Origin: Mycobacterium sp. 1274756.6
GTDB taxonomy: Bacteria > Actinomycetota > Actinomycetes > Mycobacteriales > Mycobacteriaceae
Length of the DNA: 64,000 nucleotides
Direction of reading: 5' to 3'
Assembly: GCF_001668625.1 (NCBI RefSeq)
Contig: NZ_LZLJ01000064.1
Span: forward strand, 1-64,000
Numbering within the stretch: the first letter of the stretch is position 1; every line of letters begins with the position of its first letter. Under the pieces are notes generated by a model that did not search any database, was not told the DNA's origin, and saw only the letters and a program-made list of their open reading frames with translations. Of this stretch, positions 57,551-64,000 are shown piece after piece. A program made the translations under genes and the position numbers.

Positions 57551-59110
57551 GTGTTTGAATCGCTCTCCGACCGGTTGACCAGTGCCCTCACCGGGCTGCG
57601 CGGCAAGGGCCGGCTGACCGACGCCGACATCGACGCCACCACCCGCGAGATCCGGCTGGCGCTGCTGGAAGCCGACGTGTCGCTGCCGGTGGTGCGGGCG
57701 TTCATCGCCCGGATCAAGGAGCGCGCCAAGGGCGCGGAGGTCTCCGGGGCGCTCAACCCCGCCCAGCAGGTCGTCAAGATCGTCAACGAGGAGCTCATCG
57801 GCATCCTCGGCGGCCAGACCCGCCAGCTGGCGTTCGCCAAGACCCCGCCGACGGTGATCATGCTCGCCGGTCTGCAGGGCGCCGGAAAGACCACCCTGGC
57901 CGGCAAGCTCGCCCGCTGGCTGCGCGGCCAGGGCCACACCCCGCTGCTGGTGGCCTGCGACCTGCAGCGGCCCGGCGCGGTCAACCAGCTGCAGATCGTC
58001 GGCGAGCGGGCCGGGGTGGCGGTGTTCGCCCCGCACCCGGGCACCACCGCCGACGGCGACCACGCGGCCGGGCCCGGCGACCCGGTGCAGGTTGCCGCGG
58101 CCGGGCTGGCCGAGGCCAAGGCCAAGCACTTCGACGTCGTGGTCGTCGACACCGCGGGCCGGCTGGGCATCGACGAGGAGATGATGGCCCAGGCCGCCGC
58201 CATCCGCGGCGCCGTCGACCCCGACGAGGTGCTGTTCGTCCTCGACGCCATGGTCGGGCAGGACGCGGTGGCCACCGCCGACGCGTTCCGCGAAGGCGTC
58301 GGCTTCACCGGGGTGGTGTTGACCAAGCTCGACGGCGACGCCCGCGGCGGGGCGGCGCTGTCGGTGCGGGAGGTCACCGGCGAGCCGATCCTGTTCGCCT
58401 CCACCGGGGAGAAGCTGGAGGACTTCGACGTCTTCCACCCCGACCGGATGGCCAGCCGCATCCTGGGCATGGGCGACGTGCTCAGCCTCATCGAGCAGGC
58501 CGAGCAGGTCTTCGACGCCCAGCAGGCCGAGGCCGCCGCCGCCAAGATCGGCACCGGCGAGCTGACCCTGGAGGACTTCCTCGAGCAGATGCTGGCGGTG
58601 CGCAAGATGGGCCCGATCGGCAACCTGCTGGGCATGCTGCCCGGCGCCGGCCAGATGAAGGAGGCGCTGGCCGCCGTCGACGACAAGCAGCTCGACCGGC
58701 TGCAGGCCATCATCCGCGGCATGACCCCGGCCGAGCGCGCCGACCCGAAGATCATCAACGCCTCCCGGCGGCTGCGCATCGCCAACGGCTCCGGCGTGGC
58801 GGTCAGCGAGGTCAACCAGCTGGTGGACCGGTTCTTCGAGGCCCGCAAGATGATGTCGTCGATGATGGGCGGCATGGGCATCCCCGGCGTCGGGAGCCGC
58901 AAGTCGGCCACCCGCAAGGCCAAGGGCAAGGGCGGCAAGAACAAGAAGGGCAAGCGGCGCGGCCCGACCCCGCCGAAGGTCCGCGGCCCGCTCGGCGGCA
59001 TGCCGGCCGGGTTCCCCGACCTGTCGGCGATGCCGGCCGGGCTCGACGAACTGCCGCCCGGGCTGGCCGACTTCGACCTGTCCCAGCTGAAGTTCCCGGG
59101 CAAGAAGTAG
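57551..59110 (+). CDS. ffh: Signal recognition particle protein Ffh (SRP54)
   Basis: 519 aa. NG GTPase: GLQGAGKTTLAGKLA (G1), DLQRPGAVNQLQIVGE, DTAGRLGIDEEMM (G3), TKLDGDARGGAALS (G4). The methionine-rich M-domain for signal peptides and 4.5S RNA follows (RKMGPIGNLLGMLPGAGQM, MMSSMMGGMGIPG), then a basic KGKGGKNKKGKRRG tail. Leaderless GTG. The 4.5S RNA is not in this window. Confidence 0.97.
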   Translation: MFESLSDRLTSALTGLRGKGRLTDADIDATTREIRLALLEADVSLPVVRAFIARIKERAKGAEVSGALNPAQQVVKIVNEELIGILGGQTRQLAFAKTPPTVIMLAGLQGAGKTTLAGKLARWLRGQGHTPLLVACDLQRPGAVNQLQIVGERAGVAVFAPHPGTTADGDHAAGPGDPVQVAAAGLAEAKAKHFDVVVVDTAGRLGIDEEMMAQAAAIRGAVDPDEVLFVLDAMVGQDAVATADAFREGVGFTGVVLTKLDGDARGGAALSVREVTGEPILFASTGEKLEDFDVFHPDRMASRILGMGDVLSLIEQAEQVFDAQQAEAAAAKIGTGELTLEDFLEQMLAVRKMGPIGNLLGMLPGAGQMKEALAAVDDKQLDRLQAIIRGMTPAERADPKIINASRRLRIANGSGVAVSEVNQLVDRFFEARKMMSSMMGGMGIPGVGSRKSATRKAKGKGGKNKKGKRRGPTPPKVRGPLGGMPAGFPDLSAMPAGLDELPPGLADFDLSQLKFPGKK

Positions 59111-59117
59111 GCCCGCG

Positions 59118-60188
59118 GTGCGCTTGCATGTCCGGGGCCGCGGCCTGCCCGACGGGGAGCCGGTCGAGTTCTGGGTGGCCGACGGGGTGCTGCACACCGC
59201 GGCGGTGCCCGGCGCGGAGACCGTCTTCTCCGCCGGCTGGATCATCCCGGGCCTGGTCGACGCGCACTGCCACGTCGGGATCGCCTACGGCGGCGGGCCC
59301 GCCGAGGGCGACGAGCTGATCCGGCAGGCCGAGACCGAACGCGGCACCGGGGTGCTGCTGCTGCGCGACGCCGGGGTGCCGGTGGACACCCGCCACCTCG
59401 ACCGGCGCACCGACCTGCCGCGCATCATCCGGGCCGGCAGGCACCTGGCGAAGACCAAACGCTACATCCCCGGCCTGGGCCTCGACATCGACGACGAGGC
59501 GCAGCTGCCCGCCGCGGTCGCCGAGCAGGCCCGCCGCGGCGACGGCTGGGTGAAACTGGTCGGCGACTGGATCGACCGGGACGTCGGCGACCTGGCCCCG
59601 CTGTGGTCCGACGGGGTGCTCCGGGCCGCGATCGCCGCCGCGCACGCCGAGGGCGCCCGGGTCACCGCGCACGTCTTCGGCGAGGACGCGCTGCCCGGGC
59701 TGATCGCAGCGGGCATCGACTGCATCGAACACGGCACCGGCATCACCGACGACGTCATCGACCTGATGGTCGAGAACGGCACCGCGCTGGTGCCCACGTT
59801 GATCAACATCGACAACTTCCCCGAGATCGCCGACTCGGCCACCCGATACCCCACCTACGCCGCCCACATGCGCGCCCTGTTCGACCGGTGCCGGCCCCGC
59901 ATCGCCGCCGCCCGTGAGGCCGGGATCCCGATCTACGCCGGCACCGACGCCGGCGGCATGATCGCCCACGGCCGGGTCGCCGACGAGGTGGCCGCGCTGA
60001 CCCGGATCGGGATGGACGCCACCGCGGCGCTGGGGGCGGCGTGCTGGGCGGCCCGCGACTGGCTGGGCGCCCCCGGTTTGGTCGACGGCGCCCCGGCCGA
60101 CCTGCTGTGTTACGCCGCCGATCCGCGCGGCGGCCCGGCGGTGCTCAGCCGCCCCGATGTGGTGATGCTGGCCGGTCGGCTGTACTGA
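59118..60188 (+). CDS. Amidohydrolase-family metal enzyme
   Basis: 356 aa. TIM-barrel amidohydrolase: HxH metal motif in DAHCHVGI (about 50-57), a candidate bridging lysine in KLVGDW, histidines in ARVTAHVFGEDA and CIEHGTGITDD, and the catalytic Asp in AGTDAGGM. Substrate unknown; ortholog of H37Rv Rv2915c by position. GTG 59118 starts 7 bp after ffh, so probably co-transcribed with it. In H37Rv pknI and two other genes separate it from dacB2; here it is adjacent. Confidence 0.87.
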   Translation: MRLHVRGRGLPDGEPVEFWVADGVLHTAAVPGAETVFSAGWIIPGLVDAHCHVGIAYGGGPAEGDELIRQAETERGTGVLLLRDAGVPVDTRHLDRRTDLPRIIRAGRHLAKTKRYIPGLGLDIDDEAQLPAAVAEQARRGDGWVKLVGDWIDRDVGDLAPLWSDGVLRAAIAAAHAEGARVTAHVFGEDALPGLIAAGIDCIEHGTGITDDVIDLMVENGTALVPTLINIDNFPEIADSATRYPTYAAHMRALFDRCRPRIAAAREAGIPIYAGTDAGGMIAHGRVADEVAALTRIGMDATAALGAACWAARDWLGAPGLVDGAPADLLCYAADPRGGPAVLSRPDVVMLAGRLY

Positions 60189-60198
60189 CGGCTCGGCC

Positions 60199-61080
60199 CT
60201 ACAGCGCCCCGACGGCGGCCTGCCGGTCCTGAGCGAATCCCCAATCCAGCAGGCCGGCCGCCTGATCCCAGTAGGTGGGGCCGCCCTCGTGGATCAGCCC
60301 GTAGGTCATGGCCACCACCAGCCGGCGCCCGTCGCGGGCGGCCGCGCCGACGTAGGTCTTGCGGGCGGCGTTGGTGAAACCGGTCTTGCCGCCCAGCGCG
60401 CCGGGGTAGCGGGTGAGCAGCTCGTTGGTGTTGGTCAGCACCTTCTGGCCGCCGCCGGCGGTGGGGAACGGCGCCGAGGGCTGCGCGACGATCTGGGCGA
60501 ACACCGGGTGGGCGAGGGCGGCCCGGAAGATCACCGCCAGGTCGTGCGGGCTGGTGGCGCCCGACCCGCCGGCGCCGTCGAGCCCGGACGGGGTCACCGC
60601 GCGGGTGGCGGTCGCGCCGAGCGCGGCGGCCTTGGCGTTCATCTTGGCCACCCCGGCGCCCGGCCCGCCGAGGGCCTCGGCGAGGGTGTTGGCGGCGTCG
60701 TTGCCGGAGGCCAGCAGCGCGCCGTCGAGCAACTGGCGGACGGTGTAGCCGCGGCCCGGCTGGACTCCGACACAGTTGCATTCGACGTCGACGTCGGCGT
60801 CGGTGGCCACCACCGGGGTCGCCAGGTCCAGTTCGTCGAGAACCACCAGCGCCAGCAGCACTTTGATGGTGCTTGCGGGCGGAGTCACCGCGGAGCCGTT
60901 ACGCTCAGCCAGGATCGCCCCGCTGTCCAGGTCGGCGATGATCCAGTTCGGCGCCGGGCCTTCCGGGATCGCGGCGGTCCCCGGCGGCTGGGTCGCGGTA
61001 TCCGACCGGGCCGGCGGTGCAGTGCACACACCCGCCAGCGCGACGGTGAGACAGGCCAGCAGGACCGCAAGGTTTCGCAC
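60199..61080 (-). CDS. dacB2: D-alanyl-D-alanine carboxypeptidase DacB2-type
   Basis: 293 aa secreted penicillin-binding protein of class S11. N-terminal signal sequence (LAVLLACLTVALAGVC, to about 25), SxxK S70-T-I-K73, SxN in LLASGNDAAN, and KTG in GALGGKTGFTN. Trims pentapeptide stems of peptidoglycan. GTG 61080 starts at the signal peptide; TAGGCT on the minus strand (61089-61094) lies 8 nt upstream. Starting further upstream, at 61293, would add a non-signal leader. Confidence 0.93.
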   Translation of the reverse strand: MRNLAVLLACLTVALAGVCTAPPARSDTATQPPGTAAIPEGPAPNWIIADLDSGAILAERNGSAVTPPASTIKVLLALVVLDELDLATPVVATDADVDVECNCVGVQPGRGYTVRQLLDGALLASGNDAANTLAEALGGPGAGVAKMNAKAAALGATATRAVTPSGLDGAGGSGATSPHDLAVIFRAALAHPVFAQIVAQPSAPFPTAGGGQKVLTNTNELLTRYPGALGGKTGFTNAARKTYVGAAARDGRRLVVAMTYGLIHEGGPTYWDQAAGLLDWGFAQDRQAAVGAL

Positions 61081-61153
61081 GGCTGCCGAGCCTAACGTGG
61101 TGGCGCGATCGTGTTCAATCGGCGAGGGTGCGAACGACAGGGCAGGGGACGGC

Positions 61154-62503
61154 ATGGAGCAGTGGAACCGCGAGGCGGTGACGAAGACGGTCGAACGCGC
61201 CCTCGACGATCGTGATCTCGCCGCGGTGACCACCGCGGTCCGGCCGCTGGGACCGGCCGAGATCGTCGAGGTGCTGGAGCGGCTCGACAACACCGAACGC
61301 GCGGTGATCTACCGGCTGCTCTCCAAGGAGCAGGCCCTGGAGGTCTTCGAGGACCTCGATCCCAGCCTGCAGAGTGACCTGGTCGGCGGCCTGCAGAAGG
61401 ACGACGTGGCCGCCCTGTTCGCCGAACTGGACCCCGACGACCGGGTGGAGTTGCTCGACGAGCTGCCCGCCTCGGTGGCCCGCCGCCTGCTGCAGGGCCT
61501 GCCGCTGCGCGAGCGGGCGATGACCGCCAGCATCCTGGGTTACCCGCAGGGGTCGATCGGGCGCCGGATGAGCCCGGAATTCGTTGCGGTGCGGGCGGAT
61601 TCGACGGCGGAGGCGGCGCTGGCGCGGGTGTCGGCGCACCTGGCCGACGCCGAGACCGTCTACGTCCTGCCGGTCACCGACGATCACCGCACCCTGGTCG
61701 GGGTGGTGAGCCTGCGCGACCTGATGGGTGCGGCGCCGGAGACCCGCATCGCGGACCTGATGGAGCGGGCCTATCCGGTGCGGGCCAGCGACGACGCCGA
61801 GGACGCGGCGCGGCGCTGCGCCGACCTCAAGGCGCTGGTGCTGCCGGTGGTCGACAACGAGTCCCGGCTGGTGGGCATCCTCACCGTCGACGACGCGCTG
61901 CGCATCCTGGAGACCGCCGAGACCGAGGACCAGGCCCGCGCCGGTGGTACCGAACCGCTGCGCCGGCCGTATCTGACCAACCCGGTGCGCAACCTGGTGC
62001 GCGGCCGGGTGGTGTGGCTGCTGGTGCTCGCCGTCGGCGCCACCCTGACCGTGCAGGTGCTGTCGGTGTTCGAGGCGACGCTGAGCCAGGTCGTGGCGTT
62101 GGCGCTGTTCGTGCCGCTGCTGATCGGCACCGGCGGCAACACCGGCAACCAGGCGGCGACCACGGTGACCCGTGCGCTGGCGCTCGGCGACATCGGCTCC
62201 CGCGACATCACCAAGGTGGTGGCCCGCGAGTTCCGCGTCGGGCTGTCGCTGGGTCTGCTGCTGGGATCGCTGGCGTTCGTGCTGGCCAGCATCGTCTACG
62301 ACACCTCGCTGGGCGCGGTGATCGGGTTGTCCCTACTGAGCGTGTGCACGATGGCCGCCACCGTCGGCGGCACCATGCCGTTGATCGCCCGGGCGATCCA
62401 CGCCGACCCGGCGGTGTTCTCCAACCCGTTCATCTCCACCTTCGTCGACGCCACCGGGCTGCTGCTGTACTTCCTGATCGCCAAGGTGGTGCTGGGGATC
62501 TGA
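61154..62503 (+). CDS. mgtE: Magnesium transporter MgtE
   Basis: 449 aa. MgtE N-terminal superhelix (DPSLQSDLVGGLQKDDVAALF, LLDELPASVARRLL), two CBS domains (MSPEFVAVRADST and LMERAYPVRASDD regions), then about five membrane helices with the pore segment PLLIGTGGNTGNQAATTV. Mg2+ channel gated by cytoplasmic Mg2+ through the N and CBS domains. ATG 61154 follows AGGGGAC. In H37Rv mgtE is elsewhere (Rv0362); its placement between dacB2 and rpsP is a local difference. Confidence 0.93.
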   Translation: MEQWNREAVTKTVERALDDRDLAAVTTAVRPLGPAEIVEVLERLDNTERAVIYRLLSKEQALEVFEDLDPSLQSDLVGGLQKDDVAALFAELDPDDRVELLDELPASVARRLLQGLPLRERAMTASILGYPQGSIGRRMSPEFVAVRADSTAEAALARVSAHLADAETVYVLPVTDDHRTLVGVVSLRDLMGAAPETRIADLMERAYPVRASDDAEDAARRCADLKALVLPVVDNESRLVGILTVDDALRILETAETEDQARAGGTEPLRRPYLTNPVRNLVRGRVVWLLVLAVGATLTVQVLSVFEATLSQVVALALFVPLLIGTGGNTGNQAATTVTRALALGDIGSRDITKVVAREFRVGLSLGLLLGSLAFVLASIVYDTSLGAVIGLSLLSVCTMAATVGGTMPLIARAIHADPAVFSNPFISTFVDATGLLLYFLIAKVVLGI

Positions 62504-62636
62504 GCGGCGGATTTCCCGGCCCGCGCGGGGGTGTGGCAGAATTTCAGGCTGTCCGCCGCGCGACCCGCCCGGTGAGGGTGCTTGCCCGGCGGTCACACAC
62601 GCGAGGCAAAACCGGGCCCGGGCATCCCGCCCGTGT

Positions 62637-62651
62637 CGCTGAATTGCAGCG
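62637..62651 (+). promoter_or_regulatory. Hairpin in the rpsP leader
   Basis: CGCTG-AATTG-CAGCG forms a 5-bp stem 28 nt before the rpsP ATG and 10 nt before AGGAG (62662-62666). A possible -10, CAGAAT, lies at 62537-62542. Whether the structure regulates S16 is unknown; nothing else recognised in 62504-62678. Confidence 0.3.
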
Positions 62652-62678
62652 TGACAACCACAGGAGTATCGCCGCATC

Positions 62679-63242
62679 ATGGCTGTGAAAATCAAGCTGA
62701 CCCGGCTCGGCAAGATCCGTAACCCCCAGTACCGCATCGCGGTTGCCGACGCGCGGACCCGCCGCGACGGCCGCGCCATCGAGATCATCGGGCGTTACCA
62801 CCCCAAGGAGGAGCCGAGCCTCATCGAGATCGACTCCGAGCGCGCCCAGTACTGGCTGTCGGTGGGGGCCCAGCCCACCGAGCCGGTGCTCAAGCTGCTG
62901 AAGATCACCGGTGACTGGCAGAAGCACAAGGGCCTGCCGGGCGCCGAGGGCACCCTGAAGGTGGCCGAGCCCAAGCCCAGCAAGCTGGACCTGTTCAACG
63001 CCGCGCTGGCCGAGGCGGACGGCGCCCCGAGCACCGAGGCGACCACGCCGAAGAAGAAGGCCAAGAAGGCCGACGAGAAGAAGGCCGACGAGAAGAAGGC
63101 CGACGAGAAGAAGGCCGACGAGAAGAAGGCCGACGAGAAGAAGGCTGACGACAAGGCGGCCAAGGCCGAGAGCAAGGCCGACGAGAAGGCCGACGAGAAG
63201 GCTGAAGCCGCGCCCGAAGCCGACGCCAAGACCGAGAGCTGA
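62679..63242 (+). CDS. rpsP: Ribosomal protein bS16 with charged C-terminal tail
   Basis: 187 aa. The first 90 or so residues are bS16 ([41 protein letters not shown]). The rest is a mycobacterial extension, here especially repetitive: six KKADE-type units then [13 protein letters not shown]37Rv S16 is 162 aa as I recall it, so this tail is longer. Probably disordered and at the ribosome surface. khpA and rimM follow in the usual order. Confidence 0.96.
   Translation: MAVKIKLTRLGKIRNPQYRIAVADARTRRDGRAIEIIGRYHPKEEPSLIEIDSERAQYWLSVGAQPTEPVLKLLKITGDWQKHKGLPGAEGTLKVAEPKPSKLDLFNAALAEADGAPSTEATTPKKKAKKADEKKADEKKADEKKADEKKADEKKADDKAAKAESKADEKADEKAEAAPEADAKTES
63066..63155 (+). repeat. Six 15-bp tandem units inside rpsP
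   Basis: Five perfect copies of AAGGCCGACGAGAAG (63066-63140) and a sixth with two changes (63141-63155), encoding KADEK repeats. The unit length is a multiple of three, so slippage would change tail length without breaking the frame. Confidence 0.9.
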
Positions 63243-63250
63243 GCGAACCG

Positions 63251-63493
63251 ATGAGCGCAGTCGTGGTCGACGCCGTCGAACACCTGGTCCGCGGGATCGT
63301 CGACAACCCCGACGACGTCCACGTCGACCTGCTGACCAACCGGCGGGGCCGCACCGTGGAGGTCCACGTCCACCCCGACGACCTGGGCAAGGTCATCGGC
63401 CGAGGCGGGCGCACCGCCACCGCGTTGCGCACCCTCGTGGCCGGCATCGGCGGCCGCGGTATCCGCGTCGACGTGGTGGACACCGACCGCTAG
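63251..63493 (+). CDS. khpA: KH-domain RNA-binding protein KhpA
   Basis: 80 aa single KH domain with the RNA-binding GxxG loop in [16 protein letters not shown]. KhpA/KhpB proteins bind structured RNAs and affect cell size in Gram-positive bacteria. Located between rpsP and rimM, as in H37Rv (Rv2908c). Starts at ATG 63251, 8 bp after the rpsP stop. Confidence 0.93.
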   Translation: MSAVVVDAVEHLVRGIVDNPDDVHVDLLTNRRGRTVEVHVHPDDLGKVIGRGGRTATALRTLVAGIGGRGIRVDVVDTDR

Positions 63494-63503
63494 CCGGCAC
63501 GCC

Positions 63504-64000
63504 ATGGAGGTGGTGGTCGGCCGGCTGGTGAAGGCCCACGGCATCACCGGCGAACTCGTCGTCGAGGTCCGCACCGACGAGCCCGAGCAGCGGTTCGCCC
63601 CCGGCGCGCGGCTGCGTGCCCGCGCTCCCCGCGACCGCGGCCCGGGCCGCGAGGTGGTCGTGGCGACCGTGCGCGAACACGGCGCGCGGCTGCTGCTGCG
63701 GCTGGCCGGCGTGGACGACCGCGACAGCGCCGAGGCGCTGCGCGGCAGCCTGCTGCTGATCGACACCGCCGACCTGCCGCCGATCGACGACCCCGACGAG
63801 TACTACGACCACCAGCTGGTCGGGTTGCGGGTGCGCACCGCCGCCGGCGCGGTGCTCGGCGAGGTCGGCGAGGTGCTGCACACCGGGGCGGGCGAACTGC
63901 TGTCGGTGCGCCGCCCCGACGGCGGTGAGCTGCTGGTGCCGTTCGTCAGCGCGATCGTGACCGCGGTGTCGCTGACCGACGGGCACATCGAGGTCGACCC
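63504..64000 (+). CDS. rimM: Ribosome maturation factor RimM (C-terminus outside window)
   Basis: At least 165 codons; cut off by the end of the window. N-terminal RimM domain ([29 protein letters not shown]) and the start of the PRC-barrel domain ([40 protein letters not shown]). Binds S19 and is needed to mature the 30S head. ATG 63504 is 10 bp after khpA; trmD would be expected next. Confidence 0.95.
   Translation, partial: MEVVVGRLVKAHGITGELVVEVRTDEPEQRFAPGARLRARAPRDRGPGREVVVATVREHGARLLLRLAGVDDRDSAEALRGSLLLIDTADLPPIDDPDEYYDHQLVGLRVRTAAGAVLGEVGEVLHTGAGELLSVRRPDGGELLVPFVSAIVTAVSLTDGHIEVD

Overview
The window is actinobacterial and almost certainly from a non-tuberculous Mycobacterium in the broad sense. 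GC is very high, GTG starts are frequent, and the gene order follows the M. tuberculosis H37Rv segment Rv3006-Rv2907c as I recall it, read in the opposite direction. Anchors are lppZ, doxX, cfp6, ilvBNC, serA, leuB, gltX with tRNA-Gln and tRNA-Glu, leuCD, hupB, mutT1, ppk1, fbiD/cofC, gpsA, ddl, thiL, ung, recG, lipN, pca, rsmD, coaD, sepIVA, rnc, mutM, smc, ftsY, ffh, dacB2, rpsP, khpA and rimM. No CRISPR array, prophage, transposase or rRNA operon was seen.

Layout. 1-0.9 kb: a DUF222 (13E12-family) gene folded back on itself through an exact 77-bp inverted repeat that begins at base 1, probably a contig-end or assembly effect. 1-3.5 kb: lipoprotein LppZ, DoxX and Cfp6. 3.6-11.5 kb: branched-chain amino acid and serine synthesis, namely ilvBNC behind a leader peptide and attenuator, a CrtI-like oxidoreductase, then serA-leuB. 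11.5-17.5 kb: an accessory island I do not recall at this place in H37Rv. It holds two related MFS transporters around two MmpS-like membrane proteins plus a remnant of a third, then a latex-clearing-protein-like oxygenase divergent from a TetR regulator with a perfect operator palindrome between them. 17.5-24.4 kb: FAH hydrolase, gltX, two tRNAs, a flavin/F420 split-barrel protein, an IclR regulator divergent from leuCD, and hupB. 24.4-30.5 kb: mutT1, ppk1 and cofC on one strand, gpsA and ddl on the other. 30.5-38.3 kb: thiL, an acetyltransferase, ung, rpmB, a DAK2-domain protein, recG and an HNH/DUF1524 protein. 38.3-43 kb: a trans-sulfuration enzyme with an aldo/keto reductase, lipN, and a DsbA-like/VKOR oxidative-folding pair. 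43-50.6 kb: pyruvate carboxylase, rsmD, coaD, the divisome protein SepIVA, DUF177, rnc and mutM. 50.6-64 kb: a PIG-L deacetylase, OsmC, acylphosphatase, smc, ftsY, a divergent PII protein, ffh, an amidohydrolase, dacB2, mgtE, rpsP, khpA and the start of rimM.

How the genes work together. Several stretches are translationally coupled operons with 4-bp or TGATG overlaps: ilvB-ilvN, serA-leuB, FAH-gltX, DAK2-recG-HNH, pca-rsmD, DUF177-rnc-mutM and osmC-acyP. Leucine, isoleucine and valine supply is spread over ilvBNC, leuB and leuCD, with local control from the ilv leader and the IclR regulator. Many genes look leaderless: a TANNNT -10 element, often exactly TAGGCT, lies 6-8 nt before the start codon.

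Main points for a second look: the MFS/MmpS-like duplication island; the PII protein lacking Tyr51 and lacking amt and glnD neighbours; mutually exclusive hairpins in the sepIVA leader that reach its ribosome binding site; the ilv attenuator; the oxygenase/TetR operator; an apparent CTG start for rsmD; a coupled small ORF before ung; and the coaD-sepIVA junction, where H37Rv carries its large PDIM/PGL region.
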